Assembly: GCA_934670025.1 (NCBI GenBank)
Contig: CAKUOS010000008.1
Location: 1-48,861, forward strand
Origin: an uncultured Oscillospiraceae bacterium
GTDB lineage: Bacteria; Bacillota; Clostridia; Oscillospirales; Oscillospiraceae
DNA: 48,861 bases
Reading direction: 5' to 3'
Shown: positions 31,827 to 40,130 of the stretch, piece by piece
Position numbering within the stretch: the stretch's first letter is position 1
How the letters are laid out: each line of letters begins with the position of its first letter
Notes under the pieces: generated by a model
Told to the model about the DNA's origin: nothing
The model's database searches: none
What the model saw: only the letters and a program-made list of their open reading frames with translations
Made by a program: the position numbers and the translations under genes

Positions 31827-32018
31827 CTACAGCATACAGATCACAAGCCCGATGCAGATCAGAAACCCCGCGCCGATGCAGCAGGTCACGGCGGCCTCGA
31901 CGGCGGCCATCAGCCGCATACAGCGCCGGCGCGTGCGCACACACGCATCCGCAGGCATCCCGGGCTGCGGCCCGGCGGGCAGAGAAGACGGAAAAACGAT
32001 AACATTACTGCGGTACAT
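31827..32018 (-). CDS. Small C-terminally anchored membrane protein
   Basis: A 63-residue protein. ATG 32018 is eight bases from a ggag site. The N-terminal half is polar with Pro and Arg/Cys clusters (CVRTRRRCMR) and the last 25 residues are a hydrophobic helix (CCIGAGFLICIGLVICML). It could be a stress- or sporulation-related membrane peptide, but no family is recognised and it may not be expressed. Confidence 0.5.
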   Translation of the reverse strand: MYRSNVIVFPSSLPAGPQPGMPADACVRTRRRCMRLMAAVEAAVTCCIGAGFLICIGLVICML

Positions 32019-32104
32019 AACATCAGCTCCATTCCTGTTTTGTGCCGCTATCATACCAGAACAACTGTCCCATAAACAGGACTTTCGAAAGGAGATCATC
32101 CACA

Positions 32105-33007
32105 ATGGAAACTTTTTATCTGACGTCTGCGGGCGGCGGGCAGCTGCACTGCCTGCTCTGGCAGCCCGAAACGCAGCCGAAGGCCGTCGTCCAGCTCATC
32201 CACGGCATCGCCGAGCACATCGGCCGCTATGACGCCTTCGCGTGCTTCCTCACATCGCACGGCTATGTCGTCGCGGGCGACGATCACATGGGCCACGGCG
32301 GCTCGGCCGCCGAAGGCGAGCAGGGCTTTTTCCGGGGTGGCTGGCTGACGGCCGTCGAGGATGAAAAGCGCGTCCACGATGCCCTGCAAGCGCGCTTCCC
32401 GGGCCTGCCGCATTATATGCTCGGCCACAGCATGGGCTCGTTCCTCCTGCGCACATATCTTTATACCTATCCCGACGCGGTCGACCGCGCCGTCATCTCC
32501 GGTACCGGCTGGGAAGAGCCGGTAAAGGTGAAGCTCGGCAAGCTCGTCTGCGCGGCGGAAGAAGCGCGCGTCGGCGAAAAAAAGACGAGCGGACTCGTCA
32601 CGAAGCTCATGTTCGGCAGCTATAACCGTGCGTTTGCGCCCGTTTCCTCGCCGAATGCGTGGATCTGCTCGGACGACGCGGTCGTCGCGGCGTATGACGC
32701 CGACCCGAAGTGCGGCTTCGACGCAACGGTCGGCCTTGCGCGCGATCTGCTGACCGGCGTAGCCATGAACGAGCGCCCGGAGAATCTCGCGAAGATGAAC
32801 AAACAGCTCCCGGTGCTGTTCATTTCCGGGATGCGCGACCCGGTCGGGAACATGGGCAAGGGCGTGCTGCGCTGCATCGATGCGTTCAAGCGCGCGGGTC
32901 TGCGCGACGTGACCATCAAGCTCTATCCCGAGGGCCGGCATGAGATGCTCAACGAGACGAACCGCGAAGAGGTCTGGAACGACGTGCTGTGCTGGCTCGA
33001 CCGCTGA
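32105..33007 (+). CDS. Alpha/beta hydrolase, monoacylglycerol lipase/lysophospholipase type
   Basis: A 300-residue hydrolase. Oxyanion-hole segment LIHGIAEHIGRYD, GDDHMGHGGS, nucleophile in GHSMGSFL, acid in SGMRDPVG and catalytic His in PEGRHEMLNE follow the PldB/MGL order (Serine aminopeptidase, S33-like). No signal peptide, so it acts on lipid mono-esters at or inside the membrane. ATG 32105 follows aaaggaga by ten bases. Confidence 0.88.
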   Translation: METFYLTSAGGGQLHCLLWQPETQPKAVVQLIHGIAEHIGRYDAFACFLTSHGYVVAGDDHMGHGGSAAEGEQGFFRGGWLTAVEDEKRVHDALQARFPGLPHYMLGHSMGSFLLRTYLYTYPDAVDRAVISGTGWEEPVKVKLGKLVCAAEEARVGEKKTSGLVTKLMFGSYNRAFAPVSSPNAWICSDDAVVAAYDADPKCGFDATVGLARDLLTGVAMNERPENLAKMNKQLPVLFISGMRDPVGNMGKGVLRCIDAFKRAGLRDVTIKLYPEGRHEMLNETNREEVWNDVLCWLDR

Positions 33008-33008
33008 T

Positions 33009-33148
33009 CCGCGTCAGAAACGGCTTTGACAAAACGAACCGGGACGGTGCAGGGGCCGATGCCCACATCGGCCCCTACGCAAATTTGAAAACCGATGCAA
33101 AAAGGTACAGCCCTGCAAGTTGGGCTGTACCTTTTGTTATCGGTGCAA
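33009..33148. repeat. Remnant R2 + R1 + mobile terminator cassette
   Basis: Reading along the plus strand: the 3' arm of R2 in reverse orientation (gcgtcagaaacggctttg, 33014-33031), an R1 palindrome (33051-33079) and then a stretch of about 50 bases matching 12331-12390, ending in the ggtacagccc hairpin (33105-33134) with a T-rich tail. It lies between the convergent hydrolase and ABC ATPase genes and supplies their terminator. Confidence 0.72.
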
Positions 33149-33169
33149 AGCGGACTTTCCGCATCCCTT

Positions 33170-33733
33170 TTACAATTGCACGCAGCCGCAGTCTGCGGGC
33201 AGCGCGAGCGCGCCGTGCGCGGCCAGCAGCACGATCTTCTCCTCCGCCGCGCGGAGGATGCAGCGCAGTGCAGCGCCGCAGTTATCCGCATCGAGACCGG
33301 TGAACGGCTCGTCGAGCACGAGCGCGTCCGACGGCGCAAGCAGCGCCCGCGCCAGCGCCAGCCGCCGCTTCATGCCGCCCGAATAGTCCCGCACGCGCTT
33401 GTCCGCGGCGTCCGCAAGCCCCAGCTCGCGCAGAAGCGCGGCCGCGCGCGCCGCGTCATAGCGGCCTCCAAGCACGAAGCGCAGATTCCCCGCCGCGTCA
33501 AGCCCCGGCAGCAGCCGGTCCTCCTGAAAGACCGCCGCCCAGCGAAATGCCGCGCCGTTGTGCCGCCCATCATCCGGGCGCTCCAGCCCCAGAAGGATCC
33601 GCAGCAGCGTCGTCTTGCCCGCACCGGAGGGGCCCTCGATGCGCGTTAGCCCCACGCCCGCCGTGAAGCTCACGTCCCGCAGGACAAGACTCTCGCCGTA
33701 GCGCTTTTGCAGATGCTCCGCACGCAGCTCCAT
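33170..33733 (-). CDS. ABC importer ATP-binding protein (SsuB/ThiZ-like, short)
   Basis: A 187-residue ATPase, shorter than the usual 240-250. Walker A GPSGAGKTT, Q-loop AVFQEDRLLPGL, signature YSGGMKRRLALARAL, Walker B ALVLDEPFTGLD and a switch-His segment LAAHGALAL are all present. What is reduced is the C-terminal part. ATG 33733 overlaps the permease stop (TGATG). Together with the permease and lipoprotein it forms an importer for a small organic substrate. Confidence 0.88.
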   Translation of the reverse strand: MELRAEHLQKRYGESLVLRDVSFTAGVGLTRIEGPSGAGKTTLLRILLGLERPDDGRHNGAAFRWAAVFQEDRLLPGLDAAGNLRFVLGGRYDAARAAALLRELGLADAADKRVRDYSGGMKRRLALARALLAPSDALVLDEPFTGLDADNCGAALRCILRAAEEKIVLLAAHGALALPADCGCVQL

Positions 33734-34497
33734 CACGCACCCATCCTTTCCGTCAGCCGGTCGACCAGGAATAAAAACAGTTTTTCAAACAGCGCCGAGA
33801 CGAGCACGATGACCGCCGTCCACGCGAACAGATCGGGCGTCTGGAAGTAGACCTTTGCGGTATACAGCCGTTCGCCGATCGTGCCGCCGGACAGGCCGAT
33901 GACCTCGGCGGCCGTCCCGGCCTTCCAGCACATACCGAGCGCGACGCTCACCGCCGCGCGGAAATACGGCAGCACCTGCGGCACGTAGACGCCGCGCAGC
34001 ACGCGCCCGAACGGCACACGGAAAACCTGCGCCATCTCGAGCACTGCGCGGTCAGATGCGCGGATGCCCGCAAGCACGTTGCAGTAGACCGGCGGGAAGA
34101 CCATGAGCGCGGAGATGAACAGCGCCAGCGACCGGCTGTTCAGCCACACGAGCGCCAGAATGATGAACGACGCCACGGGCACGGCCTTGACTGCCGCGAC
34201 GAGCGGCGCAAGAAGCTCTTCGAGCCGGCGGAATTTCGCCGCCAGCGCCGCCAGCATGACCGCCAGTACGCACGACAGCAGAAATCCGCCCAGAATATGC
34301 GCCGCGGACGTGCCGACCGTGCGCCAGAACGCGGCCGTCGCCGCAAGCTCCGCAAGCCGCTTCGCCGCCGAAACGGGAGACGCCAGCAGCAGCGCCCCGT
34401 GCGGGTACGCCGCGCGCAGCGCCATGCTGCCCAGCTGCCACACGAGCAGCCAGACGCATACCGCCCAGGCCCGGACGGGCGTTTTTTTCCGGTTCAT
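33733..34497 (-). CDS. ABC importer permease (SsuC/ThiX-like)
   Basis: A 254-residue permease with six hydrophobic segments and the coupling motif EMAQVFRVPFGRVLRGVYVPQVLPYF (EAA loop) before the last two segments. The family moves sulfonates, thiamine precursors, nitrate and similar anions or rings. It is separated from the binding-protein gene by a terminator-like hairpin, which probably lowers its level relative to the binding protein. Confidence 0.87.
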   Translation of the reverse strand: MNRKKTPVRAWAVCVWLLVWQLGSMALRAAYPHGALLLASPVSAAKRLAELAATAAFWRTVGTSAAHILGGFLLSCVLAVMLAALAAKFRRLEELLAPLVAAVKAVPVASFIILALVWLNSRSLALFISALMVFPPVYCNVLAGIRASDRAVLEMAQVFRVPFGRVLRGVYVPQVLPYFRAAVSVALGMCWKAGTAAEVIGLSGGTIGERLYTAKVYFQTPDLFAWTAVIVLVSALFEKLFLFLVDRLTERMGA

Positions 34498-34511
34498 GGC
34501 GTCTCCTTTCC

Positions 34512-34540
34512 AAAAAGGCGGCAGACAGATGTCTGCCGCC
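34512..34540 (-). terminator. Internal attenuating terminator between binding protein and permease
   Basis: On the minus strand ggcggcagac/gtctgccgcc (34517-34540) is followed by ttttt and then directly by the permease ribosome site. The placement suggests partial read-through, a common way to express more binding protein than membrane parts. Confidence 0.75.
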
Positions 34541-34557
34541 CTGTTTTGCTTTCTCTG

Positions 34558-35667
34558 TTAACCGGCGTAGTAGAAATCGTCCGCCGGCAGTGTGCCGCCG
34601 ACCGACGCGGGCTCCGCGTCAAAGAGCACCTGGAGGTAGCCGGAGAGCTTGTCATGCAGCTCCTGCCCCGTGATGCAGACGATATTGCAGTACGGCAGCG
34701 CCTTTTCCGCAACGGCCGCGTCCACGATGCCGTATTCGCCGGTCAGCGCGGCGGCGTCGGCCGTGTTCGTGTTGACCCAGTCAACGGAACCGGCATAGGC
34801 TTCGAGGAACCAGTTGATCCCTTCGGGATCGGCTTCCACCACCTCGCGGCGCGCAACGATCACGCCGGTGATGAGGCCCGAGCCGTTGTCCAGCTTATCC
34901 CACTCAGCCGTCAGGTCGAGCGCCATACGCAGGCCCTCGATCTTCGTCTGTGCGACGGTGACGAACGGCTGCGGCAGCAGCGCGATGGCTGCCTGACCGG
35001 AGGCCAGCGCCGCGACGCACTCGCTGTGCTCGTTTTTCCAGTCGATCGTGACGTCGGTATCGGGATCGATGCCGTTTTCCGTCAGCAGATACCGCAGCGC
35101 GTACTCGGGCGTGGAGCCCTTGCCCGCGGCGACGATGGTCTGACCCTTGAGGTCCTCCATGGACTGCACCGTCCCGCCCTTCTCGACGATGTACAGAACG
35201 CCGAGCGTGTTGACGGCCAGCACCTCGATGGCCCCTTCGGTCTTGTTATAGAGCACGGCCGCGAGGTTCGCGGGCACGCACGCCATATCGAGCTCGCCCT
35301 TGATGAGCGCGGGCGTGACTTCGTCGGCAGAACCGGCGAGCGTGAAGTCATAGATCAGGCCGCTGCCGTCTTCGCGCCGCGACGCGCCGTCCTGCATGAG
35401 CTTGACGAGGCCCATGGCCGTCGGGCCTTTGAGCGCGGCGATGGAAAGCGCAGCGGGTTCAGCCGCCCCGGCCGGCTGCTCCTCTTCGGCGGGAGCCTCG
35501 GGCTCGGCCGGGGTTTCAGGTTCGGCGGGCGTTTCGGGTTCGGCCGGCGCTTCGGTCTGGGCCGGTTCCGGTTCGGCCGGGGTTTCGGCGGGCTTGGCGC
35601 AGGCGGCCAGCGAGAGGACCAGCAGCAGCGTCAGCAGCAGTGCAAGGAGCTTTTTCAGATTTTTCAT
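34558..35667 (-). CDS. ABC transporter substrate-binding lipoprotein (NMT1/TauA-like)
   Basis: A 369-residue lipoprotein. Signal peptide and lipobox LSLAAC (Cys about 23), a repetitive Pro/Glu/Ala linker (AEPETP units, about residues 27-70), then a periplasmic-binding-protein type II fold (SIAALKGPTAMGLVKLM, ELDMACVPANLAAVLYN, GQTIVAAGKGSTPEYALRYLL). The ligand cannot be read from sequence; the family binds thiamine precursors, sulfonates and related compounds. It overlaps the TM1266-type regulator gene (ATGA). Confidence 0.86.
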   Translation of the reverse strand: MKNLKKLLALLLTLLLVLSLAACAKPAETPAEPEPAQTEAPAEPETPAEPETPAEPEAPAEEEQPAGAAEPAALSIAALKGPTAMGLVKLMQDGASRREDGSGLIYDFTLAGSADEVTPALIKGELDMACVPANLAAVLYNKTEGAIEVLAVNTLGVLYIVEKGGTVQSMEDLKGQTIVAAGKGSTPEYALRYLLTENGIDPDTDVTIDWKNEHSECVAALASGQAAIALLPQPFVTVAQTKIEGLRMALDLTAEWDKLDNGSGLITGVIVARREVVEADPEGINWFLEAYAGSVDWVNTNTADAAALTGEYGIVDAAVAEKALPYCNIVCITGQELHDKLSGYLQVLFDAEPASVGGTLPADDFYYAG

Positions 35668-35936
35668 ACGTCTTCTTCCTTTCTCATGCTGCCCTCGGGC
35701 GCATAGACGGTCTTGGCGGTGATGCCGTCAAGCCGCCCCAGCTTCCCGGACAGCGCGGAGATGACGTCTGCGGGCGCGTCGAGGGCGACGCTGATGATGT
35801 TCACGCCGCGCGCACGGTACGGCACGCCCATCCGCCCGACGATATACTGCCCATACTGGTGCAGCAGGTCGTTGAGCGTCTGGACGGAGCTTCCCTCGCG
35901 GACGATCACGGCCAGCACGGCCACGCGTGTTTGCAT
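35664..35936 (-). CDS. TM1266-family putative regulator (iron-only hydrogenase associated)
   Basis: A 90-residue ACT/NikR-C-like protein: TRVAVLAVIVREGSSVQTLN, LLHQYGQYIVGRMGVPYR, VNIISVALDAPADVISALSGKLG and ITAKTVYAP follow the TM1266 family closely. Relatives usually sit next to [FeFe]-hydrogenase maturation genes; here it leads an NMT1-type importer operon instead. It has no DNA-binding domain of its own, so it may act as a small-molecule-sensing partner. ATG 35936 follows tggaggaacgtct; the leader before it is long and structured. Confidence 0.83.
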   Translation of the reverse strand: MQTRVAVLAVIVREGSSVQTLNDLLHQYGQYIVGRMGVPYRARGVNIISVALDAPADVISALSGKLGRLDGITAKTVYAPEGSMRKEEDV

Positions 35937-36111
35937 AGACGTTCCTCCAAACATAAATTCATCCCTCCTGCCGTTCAGCAGAAGGGATGGAAAGGCCGTC
36001 GGACGGCGCATATACGCATTGCCCTCTTCTTATGACGCGGAACGCATCCTTGTCAGCAGAACGGTAGAATGAAATTGGATGGTCGGCCGGTCAGAGCTTC
36101 TTCCCGGCGAC
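35937..36111 (-). promoter_or_regulatory. Long structured leader of the TM1266/ABC operon
   Basis: About 175 transcribed bases without a convincing ORF. Visible stems on the minus strand: gtcg-ccgg...ccgg-cgac near the 5' end, a gccgtc-c-gacggc palindrome (near 35994-36006), and catccct-ctgc/gcag-agggatg (35957-35987) just upstream of the ribosome site. A ligand-sensing leader is possible; no known riboswitch consensus was recognised. Confidence 0.5.
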
Positions 36112-36117
36112 AAAAAT

Positions 36118-36146
36118 ATGGTAGCACAGAAGTCAAAAACCGTCAA
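36118..36146 (-). promoter_or_regulatory. Promoter of the TM1266/ABC operon
   Basis: On the minus strand TTGACG (36141-36146), 17-base spacer, TACCAT (36118-36123). Confidence 0.68.
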
Positions 36147-36206
36147 GCGATTTTCGGATGTTTTGGTCAATTTCGTCAAAAATCATTTCCCTGTCTCCTG
36201 TATCGT

Positions 36207-36239
36207 CAAAAAGCCCGGGCGCTGCGGCGCCCGGGCTTT
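36207..36239 (-). terminator. Terminator of the sugar-catabolic operon
   Basis: A 13-bp perfect stem aaagcccgggcgc/gcgcccgggcttt (36210-36222 with 36227-36239) followed on the minus strand by tttttga, eight bases after the PfkB kinase stop. Confidence 0.88.
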
Positions 36240-36246
36240 GATCCGT

Positions 36247-37149
36247 TTATCCGCGCGCTTTCAGGAACGCAAGGACCTCTTCCCGGGTCGGGATGCCGTC
36301 CTGCGCGCCGAAGCGCGTGCATTTGAGCGCCGAAGCCGCCGATGCGAACACCGCCGCATCATAGTCTCCGCGGCCCATCGTGCGCGCGGCGAGAAACGCG
36401 CCGTGGAACGTGTCGCCCGCGCCGTTGGAGTCGACGGCCGTGACCGCGAACGCGGGATAGCGCCGGGGTTTGCCGTCTTCCCACAAAAAGCCGCCCCGGC
36501 TCCCCTGCGTGATGACGAGCGTCTGCGGCCGGTACTGCGCGTACAGCCGCGCCGCCGCATCCTCGGCCGACGCCGCGCCGGTGACTTGCAGCGCAAATTC
36601 CTCCGACGGGATCAGCACGTCCGCCAGCGGCAAAAGCGCCTCCATGCCGGGATAGAGCCCGCCCGCGTCGAGGCTGACCGGGACGCCGTATGTGTGCGCC
36701 AGCTGCGCGGCGTGGAGCGCCGCGTGCGTCTGGTGGCCGTCGAGGTGGAGAAAATCCGCCTGCCGCAGCACGTCCGGGTCGATATCGTCCGCCGAAGGCG
36801 GCGGCACACTGCCGCGGTTCCACAGGCACGTGCGCGAGGCGTTCGCCTCGCTCAGCAGGACGAAGCTGTGGAACGACACGCTGCCCGGCACCGTGCGCAC
36901 CCGCGAAACATCGACGCCGCAGGCTTCAAACGCGCGGAGCATCTGCGCGCCGTAGCGGTCGCCGCCGACGGTGCCGAGATACGACGCGCCGCAGCCGAGC
37001 CGGCTCGCCGCGATGAGCGCAACGGCGCACGGGCCGCCGCACTGGCTCTTCGTCTCCCGCGTTTCCTGCTTCGTGTCCTCCGTGGGGAACTGATCCAGAC
37101 GGATCAGAAAATCATATACGGCCGAGCCGATCCCGACGATCCCGCTCAT
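36247..37149 (-). CDS. PfkB-family carbohydrate kinase (ribokinase/IolC-like)
   Basis: A 300-residue sugar kinase. N-terminal GGPCAVALIAASRLG and C-terminal DSNGAGDTFHGAFLA (anion hole and catalytic Asp) are the two PfkB signatures. The ATG at 37149 overlaps the aldolase stop (ATGA). In inositol degradation the equivalent enzyme (IolC) phosphorylates 5-dehydro-2-deoxygluconate, and the neighbouring aldolase cleaves the product. Here the sugar is not certain, but kinase then aldolase is the obvious order. Confidence 0.88.
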   Translation of the reverse strand: MSGIVGIGSAVYDFLIRLDQFPTEDTKQETRETKSQCGGPCAVALIAASRLGCGASYLGTVGGDRYGAQMLRAFEACGVDVSRVRTVPGSVSFHSFVLLSEANASRTCLWNRGSVPPPSADDIDPDVLRQADFLHLDGHQTHAALHAAQLAHTYGVPVSLDAGGLYPGMEALLPLADVLIPSEEFALQVTGAASAEDAAARLYAQYRPQTLVITQGSRGGFLWEDGKPRRYPAFAVTAVDSNGAGDTFHGAFLAARTMGRGDYDAAVFASAASALKCTRFGAQDGIPTREEVLAFLKARG

Positions 37150-37970
37150 CGCGTCGCCGCTCCGAGCAATTCGATACGGCCGGCGGCGTAAGCGCGGACC
37201 GCGTCGACGGGCGCGCGCATGAACAGATCGAGCGCGTAGACGCTGCGGTCGGCGGCGAACACGCCGTCCAGGAACGAGCAGCAAACGTCCGTGCCGAAAT
37301 TGACCTTGCGGATACCGGCTTTGATCGCCGCGCGGACCTGTTCGTCCGGTACGCCCGAGCCGCCGTGGAGCACGAGGTGCGCCTTTGTCGCGGCGTGGAT
37401 CTCGGCGATGCGGTCGATGGCGAGAACCGGCGCTTTTTTATAGTGTCCGTGCGCCGTGCCGACCATGACGGCCAGCGCCGTGACGCCCGTCTCTTCGGCG
37501 AAGCGCGCGGCGTCTTCGGCCTTCGTGAATTCCGCCATCGTCTCGTCCTGCGTCGTGCCGACGTGGCCGAGTTCGCCCTCGACGCCGATGCCGTTGGCCG
37601 CGGCCAGCTCGACGACCAGCTTCGTTTTTGCGATATTCTCCGCAAACGGCAGCGTGGAGGCGTCGATCATGATGCCCGTCGCGCCGTAGCGCACGGCGCG
37701 CATGGCCTGCGGCAGGCCCGCGCCGTGATCCAGGTGGAACACCGCCGGGACGGAGAGCTTTTCGATCGCCGTTTCGATGGCCGGGGCCATCAGCTCGGCC
37801 TGTCCGCCGTCAAACAGGCGGCTGTACATCTGGAAAATGACCGGTGCGCCGGTCTGTTCGGCGGCCTGCATGACGCCCGTCAGCGTCTCGAGATTGTAGA
37901 CGTTGAAGGCCGGGATGGCGCAGCCGCGTTCCTCCGCGAGCGCCAGAATGGATGCAAATGTTGTCTTCAT
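37146..37970 (-). CDS. Class II fructose/tagatose-bisphosphate-type aldolase (FbaA/GatY/IolJ family)
   Basis: A 274-residue zinc aldolase. Motifs: PAFNVYNLETL, HLDHG with the metal His, GVEGELGHVG, GTAHGHYK, LVLHGGSGV and RKVNFGTD (phosphate binding). Enzymes of this group split ketose 1-phosphates or 1,6-bisphosphates to dihydroxyacetone phosphate plus an aldehyde; the IolJ branch gives malonate semialdehyde. Gene overlaps on both sides (ATGA at 37967-37970 and 37146-37149) show a tight operon. Confidence 0.9.
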   Translation of the reverse strand: MKTTFASILALAEERGCAIPAFNVYNLETLTGVMQAAEQTGAPVIFQMYSRLFDGGQAELMAPAIETAIEKLSVPAVFHLDHGAGLPQAMRAVRYGATGIMIDASTLPFAENIAKTKLVVELAAANGIGVEGELGHVGTTQDETMAEFTKAEDAARFAEETGVTALAVMVGTAHGHYKKAPVLAIDRIAEIHAATKAHLVLHGGSGVPDEQVRAAIKAGIRKVNFGTDVCCSFLDGVFAADRSVYALDLFMRAPVDAVRAYAAGRIELLGAATR

Positions 37971-39136
37971 AACCGGGTCCTTTCTTCTTCCGTTTCTTCC
38001 GCGTGCGGCCGGTACTGCGCGCTCAGGCCGGGATTGCACAAAATACAGCTGAATGTTCCCTCCATCCGCACGTCCGTCGCCGCGCACGGGAAAAAAATCT
38101 CGTCCGCGCGGCGTACGGACATCCGCTCGCCGCCGCAGACCAGCTCGCCGCTGCCGTCCAGGATCAGGCAGATCTGCGCGTCGTGCGTGTCGGTCTTGCG
38201 GAACGTGCCGTGGACCTGCACGAGCGTGCAGGAAAAGCACTGCGTCTGCGCCGTGCCGAAGATCTCCTGCTCGCGGCCGCCGGACTCCTCGCGCAGCAGC
38301 GGCATCGCGCTCTTGCAGCGCGCGAGCGTCGCGGCGAGCGATGCGCCCGCATAGTGGAAGGAGTTGAGCATCCGCCGCTCATAGAGCGCCTCGTCCTCGG
38401 GGACGAACACGCCCTTCGGGTTCGCTCTGCGGCGGAACTCCAGCAGCGCCTGCTGCGCGATGGGCACAGCCGTGAGGTCGGACGGCTCCTGGATCTCGGC
38501 AACGAAGCAGCCCGCGCCGAGCGCGTGCGGAACGCCGCCGGGGATGAAATAGCACTCGCCCGGGCGCACCTCGATCTTGTGGCACATCGCCTCGAGCGCG
38601 GCGATATCGCCCGCGCGGTACGCCTGCTCAAAGCCTTCGCGGCTCACGCCCTCGCGGAAGCCGAGCAGGATATACGGCGGTTCGGGCGCGTCGTCCCGGA
38701 CGCCGATGATATACCAGCACTCCTCCTTGCCGTAGTTGCTGTTCCAGAAGCGGTTCGCGTTTTCGCGCGTCGGATGGCATTGCAGCAGAAACGGCGTTTT
38801 CGCGTCGAGGAGCTTCACCAGCATCCCCAGATCCGTTCCGTAGCGCGCCAGATGCGCCGGCCCGAGCGCAAGCTCCGGTTCCGCCGCGATCGCCTCAAAC
38901 AGATACCGCCGCCGGCCGTCGGGCAGCAGGACCTCCGCGCAGCCGAGATTCGGATTCTCGGGCGTCGCGCCGTTGGCCCGCGTGACCGAGCCGACCCACG
39001 CCTCGGCGCCGTTCGGCCGGTCTGTCGGCGGCGTGATGCCGCGGAAGCGGTCCATCTCCCGGCCGCCGCTGGCCCGGATCTGGTTCTGCGCCAGACGCCA
39101 CGGCAGCCGGTATTCGTTTTTCTCGTATCGTTCCAT
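37967..39136 (-). CDS. Class I mannose-6-phosphate isomerase-like protein (ManA family)
   Basis: A 389-residue cupin isomerase. Zinc-site segments are LLQCHPTRENA (Gln, His), GKEECWYIIG (Glu) and IPGGVPHALGAG (His). The C-terminal third is a second cupin (GSGELVCGGERMSVRRADEIFFP). Aldose-ketose isomerisation of a sugar or sugar phosphate is expected; within this operon the substrate may be a deoxy or otherwise unusual sugar rather than mannose-6-phosphate. Starts 5 bases before the permease end in the transcript order. Confidence 0.85.
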   Translation of the reverse strand: MERYEKNEYRLPWRLAQNQIRASGGREMDRFRGITPPTDRPNGAEAWVGSVTRANGATPENPNLGCAEVLLPDGRRRYLFEAIAAEPELALGPAHLARYGTDLGMLVKLLDAKTPFLLQCHPTRENANRFWNSNYGKEECWYIIGVRDDAPEPPYILLGFREGVSREGFEQAYRAGDIAALEAMCHKIEVRPGECYFIPGGVPHALGAGCFVAEIQEPSDLTAVPIAQQALLEFRRRANPKGVFVPEDEALYERRMLNSFHYAGASLAATLARCKSAMPLLREESGGREQEIFGTAQTQCFSCTLVQVHGTFRKTDTHDAQICLILDGSGELVCGGERMSVRRADEIFFPCAATDVRMEGTFSCILCNPGLSAQYRPHAEETEEERTRL

Positions 39137-39140
39137 ATGC

Positions 39141-40130
39141 TCAGTCTCTATACTTGTCGCGGTAGGTCATGAGCAGCAGCGAGCCGAGCAATACGGCGCC
39201 GCGGACGATATATTGCAGATAGATGTTCCAGTTCAGGATCGTCATGCCGTTGATGAGCACGGAGATGAGCACCACGCCGATGACCGTGCCGTAGATCGTA
39301 CCGGAGCCGCCGGCCATCGACGTGCCGCCGATGATGGCCATGGAGATGCAGTCCGTCGGCCACTCCTTGCCGTAGGTCCAGTCGGCCTGATTGACCTGCG
39401 CGGAATTGATGAAGCCCGCGAGCGCCGCGAAGACCTGCACGGACATGAACGCGAACGCCTTGGCCTTGAAGACGTTGATGCCGCTCAGACGCGCGGCCTC
39501 CTGGTTGCCGCCGACCGCATAGACCGAGCGGCCGATGGTCGTATGCTCCATGATGAAGTAGCAGATGATCGCAAAGAACAGGAAAATGAGCACCGGATAC
39601 GGCACCACGCCGAACAGGCGGCCCATGCCGACCTGCACGTACCAGTTCGGGAAAGCGTTCGGAATCGGATAGTTGTTGCAGAGGATCGCCGCCATGCCGA
39701 ACATCAGATACTGCGTCGCCAGCGTGACGATGAACGGCGGCAGATCGTATTTATTCTGCAAAAATGCGTGCAGCAGGCCGATGAGCATCGCAAACACAAT
39801 CCCGACCGTGATGCCGATCACGCAGGCCAGACTCAGGCTGACGTTCGGCAGATTCGCCGAGACATATTTGCAGATGACCGCCACGAACATACCCGACAGA
39901 CCGACCTGCGAGCCCGTGGAAAGGTCGATCTTGCCGCAGATGAGCACCATCGTCACGCCGAGGGCGATCAGGCCCTTGATCGCGCCCGAGCGCAGCAGGT
40001 TCATCCAGTTGCTGAGCGTCATGAAATTCTCCGTCGACAGCCACAGCGCGATCACGACCAGCACCAGCACCAGCTCCGTGACGTGGCTGAGCAGCGTATA
40101 GGTCACTTTTTTCTTATCCAATCTGTTCAT
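39141..40130 (-). CDS. Ribose-type ABC sugar permease (RbsC family)
   Basis: A 329-residue permease with eight to ten hydrophobic segments and the family patterns LICGKIDLSTGSQVGLSGM, YDLPPFIVTLATQYLMFGM, GGNQEAARLSGINV and AIIGGTSMAGGSGTIYGTVIG. It overlaps the ATPase gene by 17 bases. Pentose, inositol and autoinducer-2 importers share this family. Confidence 0.92.
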   Translation of the reverse strand: MNRLDKKKVTYTLLSHVTELVLVLVVIALWLSTENFMTLSNWMNLLRSGAIKGLIALGVTMVLICGKIDLSTGSQVGLSGMFVAVICKYVSANLPNVSLSLACVIGITVGIVFAMLIGLLHAFLQNKYDLPPFIVTLATQYLMFGMAAILCNNYPIPNAFPNWYVQVGMGRLFGVVPYPVLIFLFFAIICYFIMEHTTIGRSVYAVGGNQEAARLSGINVFKAKAFAFMSVQVFAALAGFINSAQVNQADWTYGKEWPTDCISMAIIGGTSMAGGSGTIYGTVIGVVLISVLINGMTILNWNIYLQYIVRGAVLLGSLLLMTYRDKYRD

